From contig NZ_KQ970263.1 of the NCBI RefSeq assembly GCF_001579045.1, forward strand, positions 294,424 through 358,423: 64,000 nucleotides of DNA, in the 5' to 3' direction. The position numbers were made by a program, and so were the translations under genes. Of this stretch, positions 9,536-17,744 are shown in pieces. The stretch comes from Streptococcus mitis (GTDB lineage Bacteria; Bacillota; Bacilli; Lactobacillales; Streptococcaceae). The notes under the pieces are model-generated. The model was not told where the DNA came from and searched no databases. It saw only the letters and a list, made by a program, of their open reading frames with translations. Positions within the stretch are counted from its first letter, which is position 1; each line of letters begins with the position of its first letter.

Positions 9536-9592
9536 TTGCTGTTTTTTTGTTTTTTTACAATGAAACTGTTTTCCTATTTTTTCTTTCTAAAA

Positions 9593-10233
9593 TTAGGGAT
9601 TTTCTTCTATATAAAACTGACTCCTCTTGACCTCAAATTTACCTTCTGATTGGTCCACTAGAATGTCCGCCCTTGACTCAGTTTCTTTATAGTATCGCAG
9701 ATACTGCTCCCGTCTCATCGATGGCTAGCCAATATAAAGGATGCATCGCGATTTCTCACAGTCGTATCTCTAGCAAGGCGTCGCTTTAATTCGGTCTCCT
9801 CATCCGTGTAGAAACAGATGGTTTTGTCAAAGAGTTCTTTGGGTAAAAAGCCCACAGACATCCCTTCGACAATCAGAATTGGTTTTGCTCCAGACAAGAC
9901 CTCACTAGCTTTCCAAGGTTCTTCAATTGTTAAGATATCCATGCCAGCCTTTAAAGCGAGAATGTCTCTTTCTAAACTTACCAGTTCATGAGCCACAGGT
10001 AAACAAGCGGTCACTTTTTGGTCTGGAGTCTCCTTTGGCACCACTAAATGACGATTTGAAGCAATGTAAGGATCGGTTTCCAATAAGTTTACCTTTGCAG
10101 AATCTAGGGTTTGGTACAATTCCTGTGCAAAGGTTGACTTACCTGAAGCCCCCTGACCGTATATTCCCAGTGTTTTGACTTTTCCAGCTTCTATCTCTGA
10201 AACCAGTTGTTTTATCAGGTCTTTTTTCTTCAT
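9593..10233 (-). pseudogene. Kinase-like P-loop gene, frameshifted
   Basis: A uridine-kinase-like NTPase. The first 172 codons hold a Walker A motif (GIYGQGASGKST) and ...RNRDASFILASHR, then stop at TGA 9715-9717. A second frame beginning at an ATG that overlaps this stop (ATGA, 9716-9718) continues the family sequence for 41 codons (MRREQYLRYYKETESR...) to 9593. One base appears to be missing at the junction. It could be a pseudogene, two coupled fragments, or still active since the P-loop part is nearly whole. The start overlaps the nrdG stop by 4 bases. Confidence 0.75.
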
Positions 10234-10820
10234 TCTCTCTTCACCTGTTCATAGCTTTCTTTTCCATCATTAAGCTTATCCCAAATCACTACTTGCCCAC
10301 TTTCGAGCGATTTTTGCACATCGATGATTCGTTGGTTAGACGAACCTCGAAACTGGAGCATAAGATTTCTCTTAGTTCGATCATACCTTCCATCGACGAG
10401 AATGTCAATCAGTGATAAGAGTTCCAATTTGTCTGGAGTCTCCAGCATCATTTCTTCCCAAGTATAGCCCGTCCAGGACCAGATATCTTTATCTGGCAAT
10501 TCCTTCCGAATCCGCTTAACTAGCGGCAAGAGAATGCCCGTATTGAGAAAGGGCTCCCCTCCCAGTAAGGTTAACCCCTGAACATAAGGCTGGGCAAGAT
10601 CTGCCATGATTTGCTCTTCTAATTCTGCTGTATAGGGAATGCCAGCATTGAAAGACCAAGTCGCAACATTATAACATCCCTCGCAGTGAAACATGCAGCC
10701 TGATACATAGAGAGAGTTGCGCACTCCTTCTCCATCTACAAAGTTAAAGGCCTTGTAGTCAATGATACGCCCTTGACTTAGCTCCTCACTTTTCCATTCT
10801 TGTGGTTTTGGATTATTCAT
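10230..10820 (-). CDS. nrdG: Anaerobic RNR activating enzyme
   Basis: 196 residues. A radical-SAM enzyme that generates the glycyl radical on NrdD under anaerobic conditions. The [4Fe-4S] motif CxxxCxxC is seen as CMFHCEGC near residue 42, followed by GLTLLGGEPFLN, the family's GGEP motif. It is part of the nrdD operon and overlaps the upstream acetyltransferase gene by 8 bases and the downstream kinase-like gene by 4, so translation is likely coupled. Confidence 0.95.
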   Translation of the reverse strand: MNNPKPQEWKSEELSQGRIIDYKAFNFVDGEGVRNSLYVSGCMFHCEGCYNVATWSFNAGIPYTAELEEQIMADLAQPYVQGLTLLGGEPFLNTGILLPLVKRIRKELPDKDIWSWTGYTWEEMMLETPDKLELLSLIDILVDGRYDRTKRNLMLQFRGSSNQRIIDVQKSLESGQVVIWDKLNDGKESYEQVKRE

Positions 10821-11319
10821 TCGCTACCTCTATCCAATAACGCTCGACTCCATTACGAACATCCTCAATGAGACCTCCATTTGCTAGAATGACTGCTCTG
10901 CTAGCAGGATTCTTCACGCTACAGGTCACAAGAGTTCTCTTGATGTTCTTTTCCTTAGCAACTTGCAAGCCCTGACGGAGAGTTTCCTTAGCATAACCTT
11001 TGCCTCTTTCTGATGGACGAATGGAGTAGCCAATGTGGCCAGCATAATTCAGTAAACCCTCGTTCAGTCTCAATCGCAGATTCAAAAATCCTAGAGCACG
11101 ACCTATATCATCAAATGATACAAATTGAATAGAAGGAACACGATTTTCAGGCAAGTTCATTCCCATCTCTTTTTGCATATTTGTTTCCAACCACTCTTCA
11201 TACACAAAGTTCTCTGTATCCCAAAATCCTCCATCATGGGCTGATTGGCTCTTTTCAAACTCTGCCATCATCTCTAAAACTGTTTCTTTATCTGCTAATC
11301 TTGGTCTGCGTAATTCCAT
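10813..11319 (-). CDS. GNAT family acetyltransferase
   Basis: 168 residues with GNAT motif A (IRPSERGKGYAKETLRQGL, the R/Q-x-x-G-x-G/A acetyl-CoA loop, about residue 98-117) and a C-terminal VILANGGLIEDV segment of RimJ/RimL-like enzymes. The substrate is unknown. It lies between the 46-residue ORF and nrdG in the nrdD operon and overlaps nrdG by 8 bases; the link to nucleotide metabolism is not evident. Confidence 0.85.
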   Translation of the reverse strand: MELRRPRLADKETVLEMMAEFEKSQSAHDGGFWDTENFVYEEWLETNMQKEMGMNLPENRVPSIQFVSFDDIGRALGFLNLRLRLNEGLLNYAGHIGYSIRPSERGKGYAKETLRQGLQVAKEKNIKRTLVTCSVKNPASRAVILANGGLIEDVRNGVERYWIEVANE

Positions 11320-11362
11320 CCTTACCTCCCACTATGAGAAAAGCGAGAGCTGACTCTCACTT

Positions 11363-11503
11363 TTATTTCTTCTTATTCCTATTTAAAAATTGTTCTCTGA
11401 GGTTGAGCAAACGTTCTTTCTTACCAGCTCCACCTTTAGAGTGTTTCTCGTGATAACGGGTCACTTGTGCACGCCCCTTATCGTCTAATTGATATTTTCC
11501 CAT
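11363..11503 (-). CDS. Small basic protein in nrd operon
   Basis: A 46-residue ORF, MGKYQLDDKGRAQVTRYHEK..., very rich in Lys and Arg at its C-terminus. It fills the gap between nrdD and the acetyltransferase on the same strand, its ATG following an AAATGAGATG ribosome binding region 11 bases after the nrdD stop. Conserved small proteins of this type are annotated at this position in pneumococcal genomes; function is unknown. The basic composition suggests nucleic-acid contact, which is a guess. Confidence 0.7.
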   Translation of the reverse strand: MGKYQLDDKGRAQVTRYHEKHSKGGAGKKERLLNLREQFLNRNKKK

Positions 11504-11514
11504 CTCATTTCTTT

Positions 11515-13722
11515 CTAATTTGTTACTTGATGGCCAGCTATTTTAATCGTTGAACCATTCATGTGTTTGACACGCGCAGCGATTTCCTTGTGACGCCCGT
11601 TGACCATCGGTCTTGCTTGAGGATTACCTAAATAGCCACAAGTCCGTTTAACAACGTCTACTGTTTTAGGGTCGCTATTGCCACAGTTTGGACAAGCAAA
11701 TCCTCTCTCAGTTGGTTCAAAATCCCCTTCAAAGTCACACTTGTAGCAACGGTCTATTGGTGTATTGGTTCCAAGATAGCCCACACGGTCATAGGCATAG
11801 TCCCAGACAGCTTCCAAGGCCTTTGGATTTTGCTGAAGGACTGGATACTCACAGTAATGGATGAAACCTCCCGACGCACCTGCTTCTGGATAGACTTTCT
11901 CAAAGTCTAATTTTTCAAACGGTGTTGGATTTTTACGAACATCGTAGTGGAAAGAATTGGTGTAGTATTCCTTGTCTGTGATATCAGGAATAGAACCAAA
12001 CTTCTCTGTATCTAGTCTACAGAAACGATCTGTCAAACTTTCAGACGGTGTTGAGTAGATAGAGAAATGATAGCCATATTGGTCAGACCACTCTTCTACC
12101 CGGCGTTTCATATCTCGAATAATGTCTAGCGTGAATTCCTTGGCTTCTGGATTGTGTTCCCAGCTATTTCCAAAGAAGACTGTCGCTACCTCGTACAAAC
12201 CGATGTAACCCAGCGAAACGGTTGCGCGACGATTCTTAAAGAGCTGGTCAACACTTTCTTCTTTACCTAGACGATGGCCAAAAGCACCGTATTGATAAAG
12301 GATAGGAGCATTGGCTGGCGTCGCCTCTTTCGTGCGTTCGACACGGTAAACAAGAGCATCTTCTGCGATATTCATACGCTCGTTGAAGATTTCCCAGAAC
12401 TTATTCATGTCGCCCTCAGACTCGAGGGCAATGCGAGGAAGGTTGACCGTCACAACACCTAGATTCATCCGACCTGAATTGACTTCTACACCATTCTCAT
12501 CCTTCCATCCTTGAAGGAACGAACGGCAGCCCATAGGTACCTTGAAAGAACCAGTCAAGTCAACAATCTTATCATAGGACAAGACATCTGGGTACATCCG
12601 TTTGGTTGCGCACTCTAGAGCCAACTGCTTAATGTCGTAGTTGGGAGTTCCTTCCTCTAAGTTGAGGCCTCTTTTAAGCGTAAAGATGAGTTTAGGGAAG
12701 ATAGCTGTGCGGTGTTCTGAACCGAGCCCATTGATCCGAATGGTCAAGATAGCTTTTTGAATTTCTCGCTCAAAACGACTTGTCCCTAGACCAAAACCTA
12801 GCGAGGTAAAAGGTGTTTGTCCATTTGAAGTGAAGAGGGTGTTGATTTCATACTCGAGAGATTGCATGGCATCATAGATGTCCTTTTGCGTTTTCTTCCA
12901 GGCATAATCTTCTCGTTTTTCAGGCAAAACCCATTCTTCTGCATCTTTGAGGTGTTTTTGGTAGTTCTTCTCTGCATAAGGCGCCAAAACTTCATCGATA
13001 CGGTCAGCTGAACAGCCCCCATACTGGCTAGAAGCAACGTTGGCGATGATTTGCGAAATCTGAGCCGTTGCAGTCTGGATAGACTTGGGACTTTCTACCT
13101 CTGCATTCCCAATCTTAAAACCATTTTCCAACATACCTTTAAAATCAATCAAACAGCAGTTGGTCATAGGTGTATAGGGGCTGTAGTCCAAATCGTGATA
13201 GTGGATATCCCCCTTTTGGTGGGCATTGGCTACGTGCTTAGGAAGCATTTGCAGTCCAATTGACTTTCCAACAATCCCTGCTGTCAAATCACGCTGAGTG
13301 TTAAAGACATCACTGTCTTTATTGGCATTTTCATTGACAACTGCCTGATCTTTATTTAGAAGCTTATGGATACTAAAGTTAATATCTGTCGCTTTTGAGC
13401 GCTCAAAATCTCTCTGTGTCCGATAAGTAATATACTCCTCAGCCAGCGCATATTCTTTGGCTTCAAGGAGTTCATGTTCTACGATATTTTGAATTTCATA
13501 AATCTTAACTCCCTGCGGAAAACGACTATGAATTTCTGTGACAATTCGCTCGGTCAGAGCATTGAGGCGTTTTTCGACCAAGGGTGTCACATCCATAACC
13601 TTGTCTGCCGCCTTGTGGAGAGCCTTGTCAATCTTGTCCACATCAAATACAACACGTCTCCCATCTCGTTTCTCGACGAAGAGAGTTGGCAAAATTGTAA
13701 TTTTTTCTTCTAGTGCAATCAT
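11515..13722 (-). CDS. nrdD: Anaerobic ribonucleoside-triphosphate reductase
   Basis: 735 residues. Class III RNR, making dNTPs anaerobically with NrdG. In order: an N-terminal ATP-cone (VEKRDGRRVVFDVDKI), the catalytic barrel with C-rich NCCLIDF, a zinc site near the C-terminus (CYKC...CPNC), and the glycyl radical loop VKRTCGYLG. The ATG at 13720-13722 is preferred over one two codons upstream because AAGAGA lies 6 nt before it and only 0 nt before the other. It heads a five-gene operon under NrdR-like boxes. Confidence 0.96.
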   Translation of the reverse strand: MIALEEKITILPTLFVEKRDGRRVVFDVDKIDKALHKAADKVMDVTPLVEKRLNALTERIVTEIHSRFPQGVKIYEIQNIVEHELLEAKEYALAEEYITYRTQRDFERSKATDINFSIHKLLNKDQAVVNENANKDSDVFNTQRDLTAGIVGKSIGLQMLPKHVANAHQKGDIHYHDLDYSPYTPMTNCCLIDFKGMLENGFKIGNAEVESPKSIQTATAQISQIIANVASSQYGGCSADRIDEVLAPYAEKNYQKHLKDAEEWVLPEKREDYAWKKTQKDIYDAMQSLEYEINTLFTSNGQTPFTSLGFGLGTSRFEREIQKAILTIRINGLGSEHRTAIFPKLIFTLKRGLNLEEGTPNYDIKQLALECATKRMYPDVLSYDKIVDLTGSFKVPMGCRSFLQGWKDENGVEVNSGRMNLGVVTVNLPRIALESEGDMNKFWEIFNERMNIAEDALVYRVERTKEATPANAPILYQYGAFGHRLGKEESVDQLFKNRRATVSLGYIGLYEVATVFFGNSWEHNPEAKEFTLDIIRDMKRRVEEWSDQYGYHFSIYSTPSESLTDRFCRLDTEKFGSIPDITDKEYYTNSFHYDVRKNPTPFEKLDFEKVYPEAGASGGFIHYCEYPVLQQNPKALEAVWDYAYDRVGYLGTNTPIDRCYKCDFEGDFEPTERGFACPNCGNSDPKTVDVVKRTCGYLGNPQARPMVNGRHKEIAARVKHMNGSTIKIAGHQVTN

Positions 13723-13759
13723 ATGCATTCTCTTTTCTAAAATGTTCTTTCTAAAAAGT

Positions 13760-13837
13760 ATTATACCACTCTAAAAAGAAAAATCAATATCTTGTGGTAA
13801 AAATCCTAAAAATTTTAAAAATACACAAGATATTGAT
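13760..13837 (-). promoter_or_regulatory. nrdD promoter with two NrdR-like boxes
   Basis: Minus strand: extended -10 TGGTATAAT (hexamer 13760-13765) and a -35 TTGATT overlapping the nearer box. Two inverted copies of an NrdR-box-like sequence, ATCAATATCTTGTG (13783-13796) and CACAAGATATTGAT (13824-13837), lie 41 bp apart centre to centre, close to four helical turns. NrdR is the known dNTP-sensing repressor of RNR genes. The operator lies between nrdD and the end of the upstream gene. Confidence 0.75.
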
Positions 13838-13841
13838 TTAG

Positions 13842-15380
13842 TTATTTAATTTTATAGACTTTAAACTCTGAGTAATCCGTCTTTACTGGTTGGTAATTTT
13901 CTTTCAAAATTGTTTCCACTTCAGACCAGACTGGCACCTTATCATTCACCACAATCACCTTGGGTTGATTTTCTTTTAAGTCATTGAGTAGCTTATTCCG
14001 ATTTTCCTCAGTTGCTGTATAGTGCAACGGGGATAAAATCGCCGATGGCGATAAGCGATCACTCTTACGATAAAGAGTTGCAGTATCATCCCATGCATAG
14101 ATAGCATCTTCCGTACTTGTCTCCTCTTTCACCAAATCAGCAAGACGATCACGTTCTTGATAAGATACTGGATAAAGGACAAACCTCATCAAAAAAGGAA
14201 CAGCCAAAAGATATAACAAAGTTAAAATCGGTAGGTAAAGATTTCCTTTAGTATAGCGATGCCAGAGACTAACAGGCTCTTCTCTGCGTCTTCTTCTAAC
14301 GCTACGACCACTCTGTTGCCCCTTGATATTGGATACTAAAAGCAGAAGAAAGACAGGGAAAATGAGCATCAAACGGGATGCATGTAGAGGATCCTGTGTA
14401 AAGAAAATCACTACCAAACCTAAAATCAGGAATAGACTCGCAGGCACTGAGATGACATATAGTTTAGAGGATTTAGATTGAAAGAGACCTAAAAAGATAA
14501 AAACCACAAATCCCAAACCAAGGGACAACAAGCCATAAAAAGCCATATTCTCTAAAATTTTAGAAGTGAAATCAAAGCGAATACTGTCAATAGGATAACG
14601 AATACCACTAATGGCATCCCCAAAACTTCCTGTTGCAACACTATAGTAGGCAGTTGGATAAAAGACAAGTGAAAAACCTAAAGCCACTGCAAGAAACTGA
14701 TAAAACCCATGCGCAAAGCGTCTATGCCCAAGGTTAAAGACCAACAAGCCTAAACTCACTACAGCAATAAACAGGAACGATGACAAGGGAGCAAAGAAAA
14801 ATCCGCCTGCCAAAGCCAGCCCAATCCGTACAAATCCCTTGTCATGGCTTGGATTGCTTAGGTAAGCCGCAACTAAACTAAAGGCCGCGAATAAGAAGGG
14901 AAGCGCTAAAAGAGTCGCATAACCTCCACCAAAAGCAAGACCTGTAACTAGCATGTAAAAAATAGTCACCAGTTGTCCAGCCTGGTCTCCTTGCTCTGTC
15001 AAGGTGTCTGCCGATTGAAAGAGGAAAAATCCTCCTGCTACCAAGGCTAACCACTCAAAAATGGCAAAGAAGAATCCGCCCTGGGTCACATAAGTCAGCA
15101 AATAATAAAGCAAACCTTGACTTCCATAATAGTCGCTGTAAATTTTCCCTGTCTGATGAAGCGCCCAACCTGTATAAAAATCCTGCACTTCTTGTGCACT
15201 CATTAAATCGAGTAATAGCGGTACTCCTAGAGTTATCCCCGTTACAAGCGTACTCCATAGTAAAATTTTTACCAAAGGAAGACGACTTGATTCACGATGA
15301 TGCGATTCTTGTTTGATTTGGTATTCTAGAGGTTCACGATTCTCCTGATGAACTTCTTCTACTCTACCATACACACTCAT
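13842..15380 (-). CDS. Polytopic membrane protein, GT-C-like
   Basis: 512 residues. A charged cytoplasmic N-terminus of about 40 residues, then around ten membrane segments, a basic cytoplasmic loop (SVRRRRREE) near residue 365, and a soluble C-terminal domain of about 100 residues. The layout, with an acidic first loop (QEVQDFYTGW) and later DSIRFDF, resembles GT-C/PMT-type glycosyltransferases, but this is a shape match only. It starts 36 nt after a 47-codon ORF preceded by a ComX box, so it is probably a late competence gene; the pneumococcal ccs4 region lies here. Confidence 0.75.
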   Translation of the reverse strand: MSVYGRVEEVHQENREPLEYQIKQESHHRESSRLPLVKILLWSTLVTGITLGVPLLLDLMSAQEVQDFYTGWALHQTGKIYSDYYGSQGLLYYLLTYVTQGGFFFAIFEWLALVAGGFFLFQSADTLTEQGDQAGQLVTIFYMLVTGLAFGGGYATLLALPFLFAAFSLVAAYLSNPSHDKGFVRIGLALAGGFFFAPLSSFLFIAVVSLGLLVFNLGHRRFAHGFYQFLAVALGFSLVFYPTAYYSVATGSFGDAISGIRYPIDSIRFDFTSKILENMAFYGLLSLGLGFVVFIFLGLFQSKSSKLYVISVPASLFLILGLVVIFFTQDPLHASRLMLIFPVFLLLLVSNIKGQQSGRSVRRRRREEPVSLWHRYTKGNLYLPILTLLYLLAVPFLMRFVLYPVSYQERDRLADLVKEETSTEDAIYAWDDTATLYRKSDRLSPSAILSPLHYTATEENRNKLLNDLKENQPKVIVVNDKVPVWSEVETILKENYQPVKTDYSEFKVYKIK

Positions 15381-15416
15381 ATCGTTTCTCCTATTTAATT
15401 TATCTGTCTTAGTATA

Positions 15417-15560
15417 TCAAAAAGTCCTAGGATTGTCAGCTTGCGATGGCTGTTTGAGTGATTTTTTGCATAGTTTCACAAAGGTTTCAATTTCCCGAAA
15501 TCGGTGTAAATGCGTCTGTTTAAATATCATGATATAGTTCAATTCTTTCTTGGTCAGCAT
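15417..15560 (-). CDS. Small competence-controlled protein
   Basis: A 47-residue ORF, MLTKKELNYIMIFKQTHLHR..., with a strong GTAGGAGGAAAG ribosome binding site. A perfect ComX box lies 20 bases upstream of its start, and the large membrane protein gene follows after 36 nt. In pneumococcus this neighbourhood is known for the competence-induced ccs4 transcript; which of the two ORFs carries that name cannot be decided here. No domain recognised; basic, partly amphipathic. Confidence 0.65.
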   Translation of the reverse strand: MLTKKELNYIMIFKQTHLHRFREIETFVKLCKKSLKQPSQADNPRTF

Positions 15561-15579
15561 CTTTCCTCCTACATCTTCT

Positions 15580-15587
15580 TATTCGTA
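15580..15587 (-). promoter_or_regulatory. ComX (sigma-X) box
   Basis: The octamer TACGAATA, the core of the streptococcal cin/com box recognised by the competence sigma factor ComX, is present on the minus strand in the context TTTTACGAATAAG. It sits right after the cls terminator and directs transcription into the 47-codon ORF and the 512-residue membrane protein. Confidence 0.85.
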
Positions 15588-15602
15588 AAAGACAAGAAAA
15601 AT

Positions 15603-15627
15603 AGGACTGGTTTGTGTCCTCAGTCCT
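15603..15627 (-). terminator. cls terminator
   Basis: Stem AGGACTG-11 nt-CAGTCCT followed on the minus strand by ATTTTTC, a few bases after the cls stop codon. It separates cls from the competence unit downstream. Confidence 0.8.
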
Positions 15628-15634
15628 AGATTTC

Positions 15635-17167
15635 TTATAAGATAGGGGCGAATAACTGGGCAATTTCTTTTACAAGCTTTTGATACCAGCTCGTTTTGAT
15701 AGAATGAGGATAGACTTCCTGAGAATCTGCAAATATATTTTGAAAATCTCGGGCTATTTCCATTATAGAAGGAGTTTTATAGAGTAAGACTGCATTTTCA
15801 TAATGGTGTACCAAGCTTCGGTAGTCGAGATTGATTGTCCCCACCACCGCAAAATCTTCGTCTACCAACATCTGCTTACTATGAATAAAACCTGGACTAT
15901 ACTCATAAATCCGAACCCCAGCAGAAAGAAGGTCTGGATAAGCTCCTCTTGTGACTAACTGAATGAACTTCTTATCTGGTATGTAAGGGGTGACAATCCG
16001 AACATCGACCCCTCTCATAGCTGCATTTTTGATTGTCTCCGTTAAATCATAGTCTATGATCAAATAAGGTGTCGTAATATAGACCGATTCCGTTGCTTGA
16101 TTGATCAAACTCTGATAAACCTTTTTCCCTACCTGCGTTCGAAAAATTGGCTTGGGTCCACTTCCGTATGGAATGGTTAAACCGTCACTTGGGATAGAAT
16201 GATTTTCTAAATGATATTGATCAAAATCACTAATCTCTCCTCGATTGATGTACCAAGTGGTTAAAAACAAGCGTGTCAGGGCTTTTACTGCTAGTCCGTC
16301 TAAGCGAATTCCACTATCCTTCCAATAACCAAATCTCTCGACACGGTTAATGTACTCATCAGCTAAGTTAATGCCTCCTGTATAAGCTATCTGACCATCA
16401 ACAATCAATATTTTTCTATGATCTCTGTTATTATAGGCCACTGTCAAACGAGGAATAACTTTATTGAATTTGTGGGCCTCGATGCCTAGCTGACGAAGTC
16501 GATGTGCATAATCTCCTGTTAAAGTAGCCATACAGCCAATATCGTCATAGAGCAGTTTAACTTCAATGCCTTGAGCAACTTTTTCCTCCAAGATTTCTAA
16601 AATACGATTCCACATCAAACCTTCTTCTATAATATAATATTCCAAGAAGATAAATTTCTCAGCCTTTTTAAGATCTTCTACCATCTTTTTCCACATAGCC
16701 TCTCCGTTAGGAAAAAATGTAGAGGCAGTTTGATCATAGACATCGGCATTGGTATCCATACTCAACAAGGACTTGATGACGCCATAAGCTGCCTTGTCAC
16801 TTTCTTTTAATTCCTCTTTTAGTAGCTGGCTATTTGCTTCTTGGAAATGCATGGAGCCTAGCTTTTTCAGTTGTTTGATTTCTTTTTTGGACAATCGCCT
16901 TTCCCCGAACATCAGATAGAGCAGGGGGCCAAATACTGGTACAAAGGCTACTAATAACCAGGTTACCTTATTCTCAGGAGTCGTATTACGGTTGACTATC
17001 GAAATGATTGTGATGATACTCAGTAGAATGAGGACAGTAATCCATAAAATGGGAGCCATGCGTCCTAAATAAAGAAAGAGACCAAAAACCAGACAAAGTT
17101 CAAGCAGCATAATCGAAAGACTAAAGCCATACTTGGACATCAATAATTGAAATTTTCTATATTTCAT
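15635..17167 (-). CDS. cls: Cardiolipin synthase
   Basis: 510 residues. Two N-terminal membrane segments and the PLDc_N motif (WLLVAFVPVFGPLLYLMFGER) are followed by two phospholipase D HKD motifs, HRKILIVDG near residue 246 and HSKQMLVDE near residue 424. It condenses two phosphatidylglycerol molecules to cardiolipin at the membrane. Start at 17167 follows AAGGAGGGGATATGAA. It is a single gene with its own terminator. Confidence 0.93.
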   Translation of the reverse strand: MKYRKFQLLMSKYGFSLSIMLLELCLVFGLFLYLGRMAPILWITVLILLSIITIISIVNRNTTPENKVTWLLVAFVPVFGPLLYLMFGERRLSKKEIKQLKKLGSMHFQEANSQLLKEELKESDKAAYGVIKSLLSMDTNADVYDQTASTFFPNGEAMWKKMVEDLKKAEKFIFLEYYIIEEGLMWNRILEILEEKVAQGIEVKLLYDDIGCMATLTGDYAHRLRQLGIEAHKFNKVIPRLTVAYNNRDHRKILIVDGQIAYTGGINLADEYINRVERFGYWKDSGIRLDGLAVKALTRLFLTTWYINRGEISDFDQYHLENHSIPSDGLTIPYGSGPKPIFRTQVGKKVYQSLINQATESVYITTPYLIIDYDLTETIKNAAMRGVDVRIVTPYIPDKKFIQLVTRGAYPDLLSAGVRIYEYSPGFIHSKQMLVDEDFAVVGTINLDYRSLVHHYENAVLLYKTPSIMEIARDFQNIFADSQEVYPHSIKTSWYQKLVKEIAQLFAPIL

Positions 17168-17277
17168 ATCCCCTCCTTGATATTTTGAATGCTAAAAACA
17201 GGTAATTAAAACTAGTATAACTCAGGTATTCGGTAGAAGGCAAGTATTTATAATCATTTTTCTGAGCAAAAGCAAAA

Positions 17278-17298
17278 GAGACTGACAAAACCAGTCTC
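17278..17298 (-). terminator. Terminator after lipoprotein remnant
   Basis: Stem GAGACTG-7 nt-CAGTCTC followed by TTTTGCTTTTG on the minus strand, just after the end of the lipoprotein remnant and presumably closing the folC transcription unit. Confidence 0.75.
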
Positions 17299-17306
17299 CT
17301 TCTAGT

Positions 17307-17744
17307 CTATTTTGATAAAACGATGCGATCAGACGCTTCTCTATCCATATCGTCGATAATCATCCGATTGCCATTGATTGCATAATTTTTGACATCATCA
17401 CCAATAATCATGCGTTGATTTGCTGCATCAAATGTAACCTGTTTGACTTTCTGATCCCCATCAGTTTCTACCTGTGTCCATGTACCAGTTGTACCAGTCA
17501 CTACCAAAGTGATACGGTCTCCTTCATCCTGACCAGTATAAGTTCCATCAATATCGGTCGGTTGAGCCTCGGGCGCATTTTGTGAAGAACTTGTTGCTAC
17601 CTAGTTTGTATTTTCTGTAGACGATGAAGCAGCAGGTTGTGATTGCTGAGTTTGTTGTGTTTGCGCTTGAGCTGCTGGTTGTTGAATCTGTTGAGCTCTT
17701 TGTGAACAAGCTACTAAGAGACTAAGACTTGCTAAAGAGGTCAA
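17307..17744 (-). pseudogene. Lipoprotein gene with amber stop
   Basis: One frame encodes ...LTSLASLSLLVACSQ (a lipobox, LVAC), a Gln/Ala-rich linker, then a TAG stop at 17601-17603, after which the same frame runs on for 98 codons to a natural stop (GTYTGQDEGDRITLV...). No proper ATG is found: the only candidate is a TTG overlapping the folC stop, and the nearby ATG is one base out of frame. So both the start and the middle look damaged. The C-terminal part resembles small lipoproteins annotated next to folC in pneumococci. Confidence 0.75.

Noticed and set aside
17307-17507. A 66-codon protein on its own
   Set aside because: The same frame continues upstream past this point through the linker to a TAG; the apparent start is an internal TTG. 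It is the tail of a broken lipoprotein gene.
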